A program made the position numbers and the translations under genes. The notes below the pieces were generated by a model that saw only the letters and a program-made list of their open reading frames with translations, was not told the DNA's origin and made no database searches. From Notolepis coatsorum (lineage: Eukaryota; Chordata; Actinopteri; Aulopiformes; Paralepididae), in assembly GCA_963971535.1 (NCBI GenBank), contig OZ020589.1, positions 88,087,183 to 88,151,182 on the forward strand: 64,000 nucleotides of DNA, read 5' to 3'. Shown here piece by piece: positions 13,064 to 25,850 of the stretch (position 1 is its first letter; each line of letters starts with the position of its first letter).

Positions 13064-14630
13064 ATCTTATGGTGAATACATGTAGTATCTCATGGTGAGT
13101 ACATGTAGTATCTTATGGTGAGTACATGTAGTATCTTATGGTGAGTACATGTAGTATCTCATGGTGAATACATGTAGTATCTCATGGTGAGTACATGTAG
13201 TATCTCATGGTGAGTACATGTAGTATCTCATGGTGAATACGCGTAGTATCTTATGGTGAATACGTGTAGTATCTTATGGTGAATACATGTAGTATCTTAT
13301 GGTGAATACATGTAGTATCTTATGGTGAGTACATGTAGTATCTTATGGTGAGTACATGTAGTATCTTATGGTGAATACATGTAGTATTTCATGGTGAGTA
13401 CATGTAGTATCTTATGGTGAATACATGTAGTATCTCATGGTGAATACATGTAGTATCTTATGGTGAGTACATGTAGTATCTCATGGTGAGTACATGTAGT
13501 ATCTTATGGTGAATACATGTAGTATCTTATGGTGAGTACATGTAGTATCTTATGGTGAGTACATGTAGTATCTTATGGTGAATACATGTAGTATCTCATG
13601 GTGAATACATGTAGTATCTCATGGTGAATACATGTAGTATCGTATGCTGAGTACATGTAGTATCTCATGGTGAATACATGTAGTATCTTATGGTGAGTAC
13701 ATGTAGTATCTTATGGTGAGTACATGTAGTATCTCATGGTGAATACATGTAGTATCTTATGGTGAGTACATGTAGTATCTTATGGTGAATACATGTACAT
13801 GTAGTATCTCATGGTGAATACATGTAGTATCTTATGGTGAGTACATGTAGTATCTTATGGTGAATACATGTACATGTAGTATCTCATGGTGAGTACATGT
13901 AGTATCGTATGCTGAGTACATGTAGTATTGTATGCTGAGTACATGTAGTATCTCATGGTGAATACATGTAGTATCTCATGGTGAATACATGTAGTATTGT
14001 ATGCTGAGTACATGTAGTATCTTATGGTGAATACATGTAGTATCTTATGGTGAATACATGTACATGTAGTATCTCATGGTGAGTACATGTAGTATCTTAT
14101 GGTGAGTACATGTAGTATCTTATGGTGAGTACATGTAGTATCTTATGGTGAGTACATGTAGTATCTTATGGTGAGTACATGTAGTATCTTATGGTGAGTA
14201 CATGTAGTATCTTATGGTGAATACATGTAGTATCTTATGGTGAATACATGTAGTATCTCATGGTGAGTACATGTAGTATCTTATGGTGAATACATGTAGT
14301 ATCTTATGGTGAATACATGTAGTATCTTATGGTGAATACATGTAGTATCTCATGGTGAGTACATGTAGTATCTTATGGTGAGTACATGTAGCATATCATG
14401 GTGAATACATGTAGTATCTTAAGGTGAATACATGTACAGTAGTATCTTATGGTGAATACATGTAGTATATTTTGGTGAATACATGTAGTATCTCATGGTG
14501 AATACACGTAGTACATCATGGTGAATACATGTAGTATCTTAAGGTGAATACATGTACAGTAGTATCTTATGGTGAGTACATGTAGTATCTTATGGTGAAT
14601 ACATGTAGTATCTTATGGTGAGTACATGTA
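13064..14630. repeat. 23-bp satellite array, about 68 units
   Basis: Tandem units of 23 bp built on GTGAATACATGTAGTATCTC plus ATG, with A/G and C/T variants at fixed positions. Each unit carries the palindrome TACATGTA. A few units have an extra 6-bp ACATGT. The sequence has frequent stops in several frames and no coding potential. Confidence 0.95.
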
Positions 14631-14949
14631 TAATAATTTAATAATTTAGGACCTGCTCAGAGGTCATCAATCGGCACACATGTATGCGATGCACAAGAAT
14701 CTGGCCCAGGGGCCTCTGAAGTCTTAATCTGGCCTTGCAGACACCTGTGATCCCTTTTTATATGTGACTACTACTGTGATTACCTGCCTACGCCCTCTGG
14801 TGTGCAAGTGGAGTAACTACAACATTCACACAACTTACCACAAACACACAACCTATAGCACACAATGTATTGGCTACAGTACTCTTTTGTAAGGTCTCCA
14901 TCTCCTCGCTCTCTCGTTCTCTCTCTCTCATTCTCTCTCTCTCTCATTC
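14631..14949. other. Spacer ending in imperfect (CT)n
   Basis: No gene. A CT-rich stretch at 14905-14950 immediately precedes the LINE, so the LINE appears to have inserted at or next to it. Confidence 0.5.
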
Positions 14950-17900
14950 TCTGGTGTCTGTATGTACATACACAAGGACACCAAATTCATCAACAGAAAT
15001 GACCTGAATCATAAATCAATTGAAACTGTATGGGTGGAAATCCTATTCGAAAGGGCGAAATCCCTACTGGTTGGCACAGTCTACAGGCCGCCAGATCATA
15101 GTGACTTTTATGATACACTGGATGGGTGTTTAGCTGGAGTTGAGGATGTAGACAAAATTCTTATTGGAGACTGGAACACGGATATGCAACGAAAAGATGC
15201 ACCCGTCTTCAAGTCATTCAGTAGGTTTTGTGATCTGCACGGCCTCAGCCAGCTAATCACCCAACCCACACGTGTATGTGAATCAACTCAGACTACCATT
15301 GACCTCATTCTGACCTCCGACAAGTCCAAGATCTCCAAGAAAGGGGTTATAGCATGCGGGTTAAGTGATCATTATATGATATTCTGTACCCGCAAAAAAC
15401 TAAAACAAAAGGCTGGCTGCCACAAAACAGTCACATCTAGAGACCTCAAAACCTACTCTAGCGAGGCCTTTAACCTTGAACTGGAGAGCCTGGACTGGTC
15501 AGATGAACTCAATGGTACACTGGTTGAAGAAACATGGCTTGGTTTCAAAACCAAATTCTCAACAATACTAAACGACATGGCCCCCCTAAGAACCACCAGG
15601 GTAAAAAATCGCGCTGAGCCGTGGATGCACTCCGAAATACTGGCCGCTATGAAAACCAGAGACAAAAAATGCTCTGAGTTTCGTAAAAGTCAGTCAAAGC
15701 TTACTAAAAGCACGAGCAGTGAACTCCAAGCCCACGTGACTGAACTCAAACTAGAAAGAAACAGACTAAGAAACGACGTAAACTCCATGATCAAAACTGC
15801 AAAAAAGAATTTCATCAATGACAAAACTGAGGAAAACAAAAACAAACCACGTGAACTTTGGAAATTACTCAATAATCAACTAGGATGCAGTAAAAAACTT
15901 AAAACCAGATTCTCAAACATAAACATAAAAACGGACAACACGCTCATCACAGACAAGCTGGATGTAGCCAATTACTTAAACATTTTCTTCACAAACATAG
16001 CCACAACACTGGTAAACAAACTACCCTCCCACTCAGGGCTTTATGGGGTAGAACACATAGTAGCTTACTACAAAAACCTAGGGGTCCGCAAGGACGACTT
16101 CAAACTGGAAATGGTAACAACAGATGAGGTACTCAATAAACTGAGCGCCCTCCAACCTAACAAGGCCACTGGCCATGACAACATCCCCTCCAAATTCCTC
16201 AGAGACTCAGCAGCCGCCATCACCCCAATCATCACACACATAATAAACCTCTCCATAAAACAGGGACACGTCCCCAAGGACTTCAAAATTGCGAGGGTGA
16301 CCCCTCTGCACAAAAAGGGCAGCAAATTAGACCCAGGCAACTACCGCCCTGTTTCTATTCTCACCTCCATCTCGAAAGTCATGGAAAAAATAGTCTACGA
16401 ACAGGTCGAAAAGTACCTAGCGGAAAAAAATCTAATCTACGAATTCCAATCTGGCTTCAGAACATCCCACTCCACTGACACATGCCTTCTCTATTTGAAT
16501 GACCACATCAAACAAGAGGTGGACGCAGGCAAATACTGCGGCATGGTCATGCTGGACCTACAAAAGGCCTTTGACACGGTCAATCACTCCATTCTGATTG
16601 ACAAGCTAAAAGCAATTGGTTTTGATAGTCTATCAGTGAGCTGGATGCAATCCTACCTTGAGGGGAGGGAACAGATGGTGGAGGTAAACGGTACCCTATC
16701 CCCCCCCCTCACAGTGAGCTGTGGTGTTCCACAAGGAAGCATACTAGGACCGCTACTGTTCCTAATTTATGCAAATGACATGTCGTCAGCTTGTGACTGC
16801 AACTTGTTCCTGTTTGCGGACGACTCAGCCCTGCTGGTCTCTGACAAGAACAAGTTACAGGTTGAAAAAACCCTCAGCTCGGAACTAGGCAGAATCTGCA
16901 TATGGCTCGCTGATAACAAACTATCATTACACATGGGCAAAACAGAGTCCATTCTCTTCGGTTCAAATAACAAACTCAGCAAGACCGACGGCTTCTCAGT
17001 TACAGTGGGTGACAATATTGTCACAAGGAAAGATGAAATTACCTACCTGGGTTCCATCCTAGAGGCTAATCTCTCCTGTGACAAAATGGCATCCAATGTA
17101 ATAAAAAAAGTCAACCAACGAACTCGATTCTTGTACCGGATCTCCTCTCTGGTAAACAAGAATACCCTGAAGACTCTGGCAGGAGCACTCATTCAGGGGT
17201 ACTACGACTATGCTTGCACCTCATGGTACCAAAGCACCTCAAAGGCGCTAAAAACAAAATTACAAACATCTCAAAACAAACTGGTCAGACTACTGCTTGA
17301 CCTTACTCCTAGAACCCACCTCACCCCTGCCCACTTTGACAACCTAGGATGGCTTAGAGTAGATGACAGAGTACAGCAACTTGCAATGGGCCTGGTCTAC
17401 AAGATACACTACACGACCAAGGTACCCATGTACATGGCAAAATACTTCCCAAAGGTCAGTGAATACCACGATCACAACACCAGAGGGAGCTCCACAAATC
17501 ATGTTAAACCCAGATTCGGCTCAAATAAGGGACTAAACACGTTTCGCAATTATGCCACATCAATGTGGAACGCCCTACCCAAAGCTGTAAAGGAATGTGG
17601 ATCACTACCCACTTTCAAAACCTCTCTCAAGAGACACCTACGGGAGAATGCAATTCAACACTGGCCCCTGTAAATATCCTAACCCAACCCCCTCCAATGT
17701 ACAGTCATTTACCTAGTATGGTTTTGTCAATAGTCCAATGTACAATTTTGTTTGTTTGTACAGAGTCTCCCCCCCCTCAATGTACAGTTTTGCTTGCTTA
17801 TACAGTGTGCCCCCCCCCCCCCCCAACCACCTCCAATGTAAATTACCCAGTATGGTTGTCAATATCCCAGTGTACCCAACCCCCCCCACCCAACCTCCTC

Positions 17901-18203
17901 CAATGTACAGTTTCTACGTCAAATGTATATACTCCCTTTTCTTGACTCCTTCTGTATCACAAACAGTACTGTATTTGCAAATCTGGTATGTCATAAATGT
18001 ATAGATGTAGCAGTACTGACTATCTGTATGTCATGTATGTCATATATGTCCTGATGAATTGAAAATGGGGGACCCTGGTGGAAACAAGACGAAAGTCTTT
18101 CTCTGGTCTGCATCCCCTTAACAATTGTGTGTATTGAGCTGTACTGTATTGTACCCATTCTGCAATCTGTTAATAAAGTTTTCAATCAATCAATCAATCA
18201 ATC
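14950..18203 (+). mobile_element. 5'-truncated LINE with uninterrupted ORF2 and (AATC)n tail
   Basis: The element starts abruptly inside its endonuclease domain at about 14950, has one long ORF to 17673, then a 3' UTR of about 500 bp rich in C homopolymers and repeats of CCAATGTACAGT. It ends in CTGTTAATAAAGTTTTC followed by (AATC)n. Two shorter copies of the same 3' end lie at 19264-19402 and 30037-39327, proving that this is a mobile family. No target duplication could be identified. Confidence 0.9.
14953..17673 (+). CDS. LINE ORF2 (endonuclease/reverse transcriptase), N-terminally truncated
   Basis: About 906 codons without a stop. The protein nicks target DNA and reverse-transcribes LINE RNA from the nick. 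Seen here: the C-terminal part of an apurinic-type endonuclease domain (GTVYRPPDHSDFYD, ILIGDWNTDM, SDHYMIF near residues 35-140), then a reverse transcriptase with YRPVSILTSISK (near 475), MLDLQKAFDTVNH (near 530), GVPQGSILGPLLFL and the catalytic FADDSALL (near 617), and a C-terminal LWNALP-like motif (MWNALPKAVKECG). The first 50-70 endonuclease residues are missing, so the first ATG (14962) is not the native start and the copy cannot retrotranspose alone. The lack of stops over 2.7 kb shows a recent insertion. It belongs to the CR1/Jockey superfamily; I cannot fix the clade. Confidence 0.9.
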   Translation, partial: GVCMYIHKDTKFINRNDLNHKSIETVWVEILFERAKSLLVGTVYRPPDHSDFYDTLDGCLAGVEDVDKILIGDWNTDMQRKDAPVFKSFSRFCDLHGLSQLITQPTRVCESTQTTIDLILTSDKSKISKKGVIACGLSDHYMIFCTRKKLKQKAGCHKTVTSRDLKTYSSEAFNLELESLDWSDELNGTLVEETWLGFKTKFSTILNDMAPLRTTRVKNRAEPWMHSEILAAMKTRDKKCSEFRKSQSKLTKSTSSELQAHVTELKLERNRLRNDVNSMIKTAKKNFINDKTEENKNKPRELWKLLNNQLGCSKKLKTRFSNINIKTDNTLITDKLDVANYLNIFFTNIATTLVNKLPSHSGLYGVEHIVAYYKNLGVRKDDFKLEMVTTDEVLNKLSALQPNKATGHDNIPSKFLRDSAAAITPIITHIINLSIKQGHVPKDFKIARVTPLHKKGSKLDPGNYRPVSILTSISKVMEKIVYEQVEKYLAEKNLIYEFQSGFRTSHSTDTCLLYLNDHIKQEVDAGKYCGMVMLDLQKAFDTVNHSILIDKLKAIGFDSLSVSWMQSYLEGREQMVEVNGTLSPPLTVSCGVPQGSILGPLLFLIYANDMSSACDCNLFLFADDSALLVSDKNKLQVEKTLSSELGRICIWLADNKLSLHMGKTESILFGSNNKLSKTDGFSVTVGDNIVTRKDEITYLGSILEANLSCDKMASNVIKKVNQRTRFLYRISSLVNKNTLKTLAGALIQGYYDYACTSWYQSTSKALKTKLQTSQNKLVRLLLDLTPRTHLTPAHFDNLGWLRVDDRVQQLAMGLVYKIHYTTKVPMYMAKYFPKVSEYHDHNTRGSSTNHVKPRFGSNKGLNTFRNYATSMWNALPKAVKECGSLPTFKTSLKRHLRENAIQHWPL

Positions 18204-19263
<1,060 letters not shown>

Positions 19264-19402
19264 AATGGGGGACCCTGATGGAAACAAGACAAACGTCTTT
19301 CTCAGGTCTGCATCCCCTTAACAATTGTATGTATTGAGCCGTACTGTATTGTACCCATTCTGCAATCTGTTAAATAAAGTTTTCATTCATTCATTCATTC
19401 AC
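19264..19402 (+). mobile_element. 5'-truncated LINE tail, same family as 14950-18203
   Basis: The block matches the last 140 bp of the 14950 LINE (GGGGGACCCTGATGGAAACA, CATCCCCTTAACAATTGT, CCATTCTGCAATCTGTTAA) but ends in (CATT)n instead of (AATC)n. Confidence 0.9.
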
Positions 19403-19704
19403 CATTTGATAAGGTCCCGTGTCTTATAAATGGCCTTTTCCAGTGTTTAGCATTGTTTCCTAGCAATGGGGGTTTGTATCAATGGGGTCTGTGTCTTTAA
19501 TTGTCATTTTGGCGGATTGCTCCAATTCAGTTGAGACAATATCCTCCCCCAGTGAACTAAGCTATTCTGATTTGACTCGCTATCCTATGTAGCACGGAGC
19601 TGATCTGCAGTAACGCCCCCTCTATGGTTGTAGCGCAACCATTCGCTCAACAACAGAGCGAGTGGAAATACCGACACTTCCTCAAGCGGGTGCCGACAGC
19701 AGAG

Positions 19705-19752
19705 AACGAGCGAGAGAGATAGAGAGGGGGAGAGAGAAAGAAGATAGAGAGG

Positions 19753-19786
<34 letters not shown>

Positions 19787-19795
19787 GAGAGGGGG
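19705..19795. repeat. Imperfect (GA)n tract
   Basis: GAGA-rich purine tract interrupted by AT and GGG. Confidence 0.85.
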
Positions 19796-19995
19796 ACACG
19801 GACAGTGGTGCAGTGGTGGTCCCACGCGGTACCACGCTGTCCCAGCACTTTTCTGAGCAGAAGTACGCGCACTGATGTGCACGCGCGCGCACACAAAAAT
19901 GCGTTCACAACTTTCACTCGACTCGTCGCGCCGTGCGCCAAGTACAGGCAACTTATCTATCACCTAGTCTTTGCATAACAATAGGATACCAATAG

Positions 19996-20153
19996 CATAA
20001 CAAAGAACGAGAAGTGCAAAACCAAAATACAAGCCCTGTACCAATTGGTGGGGGTTTGCTTGAGCTGTGGAGCTCTCACTATGTGACAAATGGTCCCGAC
20101 TGGAAGGATGAGGCATTAAGTTGTGCTTCAGAAGGAAACTGTCCTTCTAAACT
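19996..20153 (+). other. Exon-like open segment ending in a splice donor
   Basis: A frame without stops from 19996 runs to AAACT|GTAAGT, with the donor at 20154. The translated part includes GGGLLELWSSHYVTNGPDWK and DEALSCASEGNCPSKL, with two cysteines and a protein-like composition. The frame has no ATG, so it would have to be an internal exon or lack its start. No acceptor or partner exon is identified. It could be a host exon, a pseudogene or a repeat-derived segment; I do not recognise the protein. Confidence 0.25.
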
Positions 20154-20968
20154 GTAAGTTACATTGTTAATTTAGTTTGTAGTTACTTTTCTAGTTTGAG
20201 TTAATTCAATTAAAGAAATTGTAACTACAATATTGTATCTACAATTACATTTAAAACATTGTTTGTTTTTCAACCATATCTGTTGACAATATAATTTCTT
20301 TATATATTGAAGGCTACATCCTGCTACCTTTTTCAGCTTCTCTATTTCAAGGCAATATTTACAAAAACTAAACTAAAACTAGTAATTTCCTATACAAACA
20401 TGTTTCCTACTATTTATGCATAATAATCATCTGTTCTGTGCGCACGCGAGGGAACATGTATGCGCATGCACGTGGCGTCATTTAAGTACAGAGTACAGGC
20501 ACTTCTGATATTATGACTGCACCCCTGGACACGGAGCAGGAGCTTATCTCTCTCGGGGGAAACACACGCATTTACACACACAACCTCCCGACCGGCGCGC
20601 GGGGATGGAGCTTCTCCACTCGCATATCACTGTCAAAATATCTTTGACTCCCACGCGTGCGCCCCTATTCCAATCCGTGCAATAATATTCACAGGGGTAT
20701 ATATTGTAATTTGAAACAATTTACCAATGCATTGTCCGGTGGGATTATGCCCCCCCGCGGCGAAATTCAATAGTATCCCCCTCAATCTCTCTATATCTCT
20801 CTCTGTCTGCTTGTCTGCCTCTGTCTGACTGTGGGTGACTGTCACTCAAAGCGCTTATGGGCGAAACCCAGCCCAAAACAGCTTGAAATCTTGAAGTGGA
20901 AAAATGCTGCTTTAGAGTACTTGATTATAAATACAAAACAATGAATTTTTTGGAAAAAATTATTACAG

Positions 20969-21180
20969 TGTAGGAATGCGGTAATGATAGTGAAAACGGA
21001 GCCGTGTTCTGATGCAAAAATACTATTTTATTACGCACTCTACTGTTGCACAACAACACTGCCATTCATCTTTCATTCGTCTCTCTTAAACTACGTCATC
21101 CCCCGCTAAGGATCACAGGAGATGTAGTAAACACCACATAAGGCTAGGATGCCGTGAATTATGTCCCAGTAGCCACTACA
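20969..21180 (-). repeat. Gypsy-1 3' LTR
   Basis: 212-bp LTR, about 97% identical to the 5' copy. The pol frame runs about 22 bp into it before meeting a TAA at 21159-21161. Confidence 0.92.
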
Positions 21181-24100
21181 CACGTCCCCCCAGAATTTAC
21201 AAGAACTGGCCCCAAAAAACGTCCAGGGGTTCTAACGACACGCCCGAAACGACTCCGGTACCCCTGGGCAGGCACAGGAAACCGAGGCAGTGGTAAAGCA
21301 GTAGGCTGACACTGAACAGGCCTCGGACGGCAGGTCCGGGGGTCCGCCGTAGCTAGTGTAGGCGTCGGGACTGCCCTACCAGGGGAGTGACCGCGGCGGG
21401 GCTGTTGGGCCAACTCAATGGGGCGGTCCAAATCCAGGTGAGCAGGCTTCAGGCGATCCACCGAGATCCGTTCTTCCCTCCCCCCCATGTCAACGACGAA
21501 GGTCTTATCGCCTGCCTTCACAACCCGATAAGGACCATCGTAGGGTGGCTGTAGGGGGCCTCGATGGGCGTCGCAGCGGATAAACACGTACCCCGCTGCC
21601 TGCAGATCAGGCGGGACACGCACCTTCGGAACGCCGTGGCACGAGGTGGGGATGGGCAAGAAAGACTTGGCCTTGTCCAGCAGAGCATCCCGCTGTTCCA
21701 GTGCTGACCAGGAGGCCGTAACACAGGGAAGAAAATCCCCTGGGACACGGAGGGGTTGGCCGTATACCAGCTCAGCTGAAGATGAAAGAAGGTCCTCCTT
21801 AGGTGCAGTACGGAGCCCCAGCATCACCCAAGGAAGTTTGTCGACCCAGCTGTCGCCTCGGAGATCGGCCTTGAGAGCAGCTTTCATCGACCGGTGAAAA
21901 CGTTCACACAGGCCATTGGCCTGTGGATGGTAGGCCGTAGTGCGGTGGAGGGAGACACCCAACTGCTGGGTAATGGAAGTCCATAACGCGGAAGTGAATT
22001 GGGCCCCTCGGTCAGAGGAAAGATCAGAGGGAACACCGAACCGGGCGACCCAGGTACTGATGAATGCGCAAGCCACGTCAGCTGTAGTAGTCGCAGTGAG
22101 TGGGACAGCCTCCGGCCAACGGGTGGTCCTGTCTACCATCATCAGAAGGTGAGTGTACCCCCTCGAGGGAGGAAGGGGTCCCACCAGATCCACGTTGATG
22201 TGGTCAAAACGCCTCTCAGGCACATCAAACCGCTCCAACGGGGCCTTAACATGTCGATGGACCTTCGCGCGTTGGCATGCCATGCAGGTCTTGACCCAAC
22301 CCCCAATGTCAACCTTCATCCTGGGCCAGACGAATTTCGCTGCCATTAGACGCTGTGATGGTTTCCTGCCCGGGTGCGAGAGGCCATGGATAGCCTCGAA
22401 AAGTCGTCTCCATGCCCGTGGAAACACTGGCCTTGGCTGCACCATAGATATATCACATAGCAGCGTTGTGCCATCATCAAAGAAGGGGACGTACGCCAAC
22501 TGGAGGCCAGTAACCGCCGTCCTGCATGCCTGGATGTCTGGGTCTGAAACCTGATCCGCAGCCATACGGGCATAATCAATTCCCAGGTGGACAGCACCAA
22601 TGGCGGCCCGCGAGAGGCAGTCAGCCACGGGGTTGTCCTTCCCCGCCACATGCTGGATGTCAGTGGTGAACTCAGAGATGAAAGCCAGATGGCGTTGTTG
22701 CCTGGCAGACCACGGTTCGGACACCTTCGCCATAGCAAAAATCAATGGTTTGTGGTCTACAAAAACAGTGAAAGGGCGAGCCTCCAGCAGGAAACGGAAA
22801 TGTCTGACCGCCAAGTACAGGGCGAGGAGCTCACGGTCAATGGTGCTGTACTTCTGTTCGGCTGAAGAACGCCAGGAGTTGCCAAATGCCCTCGACCAAC
22901 TGCTCATAAACGGCTCCAACGGCATAATCCGAGGCATCAGTTGTCAATGCCACAGGAGCCTCAGGCACGGGGTGCGTCAGCATGGTTGCGCTCGCAAGGG
23001 CCTCCTTGGTATCTGAGAACGCCTTTGACATGTCGTCGGACCAGGCGATGGCATGCTTGGGAGTCTTGCCCTTGAGAGCCCCATACAGGGGGCGTATTAG
23101 GTGGGCAGCCTGAGGGATGAACCGATGATAGAAATTCACCATCCCCAGGAACTCCTGCAAGGCCCTAACCGTGGTAGGGGGCGTGGGAGCCGCAGCACCG
23201 CTTCCACCTTTACTGGTAATGGGACCGCCCCAGCAGTAGTGATGTGGTGGCCAAGGAAGTCCATGGCAGGCAGACCAAACTGACATTTTGCTGGGTTGAT
23301 GATTAATCCATGCTCTCTGAGGCGACTGAAGAGGAGCCGGAGGTGTGTTAGGTGTTCCGCCTTGGACGTGCTGGCTACCAGGATATCGTCTAGGTAGACG
23401 AACACGAAAGACAGGTTGCGCAGCATGGCGTCCATTAACCTCTGAAAGGTCTGAGCCGCATTTTTTAGGCCAAAAGGCATCCTCAAAAATTCAAAGAGCC
23501 CGAATGGGGTTATAACTGCCGTCTTGGGGATGTCCTGAGGGCTAACCGGCACCTGGTGGTATCCTCTCACCAGATCCACTTTCGAAAAAACAGACGCTCC
23601 AGCAAGGTGGGCTGAAAAATCTTGTATGTGTGGAACCGGGTAACGATCAGGTGTAGTGGCGTCATTAAGGCGCCGGTAGTCGCCACACGGACGCCAGCCA
23701 CCGTTAGCCTTTGGAACGAGATGGAGAGGCGAGGCCCAAGGACTGTCGGAACGACGAACGATGCCCAGTGCCTCCATGGAGGCAAACTCATTCTTAGCGA
23801 TGGTGAGCTTGTGTGGGTCGAGACGACGAGCCCTAGCATGTACTGGCGGGCCTTCCGTGGAGATGTAATGCACGACTCCATGCTTAGTGGCCGCGGACGA
23901 GAAGGTGGGTGTTGTGATGTCCGAGAACTCCAACAGGAGGCGGGAGAAATCATCATTGGGCGCGACGGCGCTGGACAGTGTCATTGTGGCCGTGTCACTG
24001 CGCTCACATGCTAAGGAGCCAAAAGTCTCAGCATTGACGAGCCGGCGATTCCCCACGTCTACCAAGAGACTGTTGGCGCAGAGAAAGTCAGTGCCTAGGA

Positions 24101-24356
24101 GGGGAGTGGACACCTTGGCCAACACAAAATCCCAGGTGAAACGCTGGTCAGCAAAACACAATGCCACGGTGCGTTTGCCAAATGTAGGGATCGCACTGCC
24201 ATTGGCAGCTTCAAGGGCGGGGCCCCGTCTCGCTGAGTGGAAATCCTGAGTGGACGCCGGCAACACGCTCACCTGGGCACCCGTGTCACATAAAAAACAG
24301 CGGCCGGAGAGTGAGTCGGTGACGTACAGCAAGCCTGCAGGATGGCCAACACTCAC
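21159..24356 (-). pseudogene. pol: Gypsy-1 pol: protease, reverse transcriptase, RNase H, integrase (frameshifted)
   Basis: Read on the minus strand, the order is: protease with [13 protein letters not shown] (about 24280), reverse transcriptase with [29 protein letters not shown] and the catalytic YLDDILVAS (about 23390), RNase H with TTDASDYAVGAV (about 22930) and TIDRELLALYLAV, then integrase with a zinc-binding H-H-C-C segment ending CMACQRAK (about 22280), catalytic D, D and E residues (NVDLVGP, SSDRGAQF, ANGLCERFH) and a C-terminal GPYRVV tail domain. Two frameshifts break it: near 23180 and near 22865. Without them it would be one frame, so it is a recently inactivated Gypsy pol. No envelope gene or chromodomain is visible. 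Confidence 0.92.
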
Positions 24357-24389
24357 GGCTGCTAATGAGTGGCAGCCAGTGCGTTTCCC

Positions 24390-25040
24390 GACCCACTGTA
24401 GTTACAAGGTGGTAGACACTTCTTAGCTTTGTTCCCAAACTTTGCGTGGTAGCCGCGGCAGGGATAGAGAGTGGCTGGAACCCCTGCTCATCAATGGTAT
24501 AGGCTGATGCTGCCACACACCTCTTCCCAGCTGAGAAAAATACATCTGCTTCTCTAGCTACAGTAGCTGGCGAAAGTCAGTTTTGATGGAATTAGCCATA
24601 GGTAAACGAATATAGTCTGGTAGCTGTTGCAGGAAAAGCTCTTTAAATAGAAAACATGGCCCATGGTCACCCAGCAAAGCTAACATGTGATCCATCAGTT
24701 CAGAGGGTTTTGAGTCACCCAGTCCAGGTAGAGAGAGAAGCTGGCGAGCACGGTCAGATTCAGACAGACCGAAAGCCTCTTTCAGGTGTGTTTTTATAGC
24801 AACATATTTGTCATGTGTAGGTGGGTTTTCCAGCAAACTCACCACTCTCGCCGCAGTTGAGTTCGTCAGGGCTGCCACCACATATTAGTACTTTGTGGCG
24901 TCCGCGGTAATGTCCCTGAGAGCGAATTGGGCTTCAGCTTGTGCAAACCAAGCGTTGGCACTCTGCTCCCAAAACTCTGGCAGCTTGAGTGAAACGGCGT
25001 TCAAAGATCTGCGATCCGCGTCTTGTTGTTCATTTGACAT
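24390..25040 (-). pseudogene. gag: Gypsy-1 gag (stop and frameshift)
   Basis: The ATG at 25040 opens a capsid-like protein with LPEFWEQSANAWFAQAEAQF, the usual start of this Gypsy group. An in-frame TAA at 24885-24887 replaces an expected Tyr codon (KY*YVVAAL). The frame then continues to 24558 (SLPGLGDSKPSELMDHML, LFLQQLPDYIRL). A displaced frame near 24390-24440 carries YHAKFGNKAKKCLPPC, the cysteine motif at the gag-pol junction of this group. Gag would bind and package element RNA; this copy cannot make a full protein. Confidence 0.85.
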
Positions 25041-25071
25041 GTTCAATGTAATCTCCGAAATACGTCCAAGA

Positions 25072-25089
25072 GAAAATCAGGGTCACCAA
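25072..25089 (-). other. Gypsy-1 primer-binding site candidate
   Basis: Immediately inside the 5' LTR the minus strand reads TTGGTGACCCTGATTTTC. A TGG start right after the LTR is expected for a site pairing with the CCA end of a host tRNA. The tRNA species was not determined. Confidence 0.55.
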
Positions 25090-25098
25090 TGTAGGAAT

Positions 25099-25794
25099 TA
25101 GTGTTGTCAAAAATATCGAAGTATCGATACATATCGATACTGAATATTTAAAACGGCTTCGATACTCATTTCCCGAAGTACCGATACTTTCTGCAGTATC
25201 GGTACCAGCTGGCGAGTGTTCTACAGCAAGTTGTTGACGCGCTCTTCAGAGCACGCTTGCCCCTCCGGCTGCTCCAGCCCTCCCCCTCACAGTCACCGTC
25301 TTCAGTTTGTAAACAGAGCAGTGCAGTGGATCTCCATAAAGAAATAAAAGAGGTTCGTGACAGCTGCTCTTTCAACGTCACTGTGACTGAAGCATTAAAC
25401 CACTAACTCTAGTTTAATACATGATACGTTGTCTACTGATGGCGCATAATATCAACAGCTGATTCGTTGTACGTTACAGCTATTAGCTAACGTTAGATAG
25501 CTACTGCTAGTCGTTCCTCTGTTAGCTTATGCTATAGCTAGCCGGCTACCTTTATAATTACTGCATGGAAACGGAGTAACATTACGTTTAAACATTATGT
25601 CGAGGTCATACAATACTACACTCGACATGAGGTTAACGTTACCAGCCCCGGAGAAATCTCTCATACTACTCATTCATACTACACTAGTACACGTATGAAC
25701 TCGACATAACGTTACCCCGTTTCCATGAAGTGTTTAATTAGCAGCAATCTTGTTGAAAATGTAACGTTAATAAATGCTCCGAGCATAGCTCCGG

Positions 25795-25850
<56 letters not shown>

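Larger units (their letters stand above)
19403..20968. other. Intergenic sequence with CpG-rich and exon-like parts
   Basis: Contains a GA-rich tract (19705-19795), CpG-rich stretches (19600-19940 and 20430-20620) and the exon-like open segment listed separately. No gene model can be built. Confidence 0.4.

Noticed and set aside
13064..14630. CRISPR-like regular repeats
   Set aside because: Units are contiguous without unique spacers, and the genome is clearly eukaryotic; the same applies to the 27-, 43- and 46/52-bp arrays.
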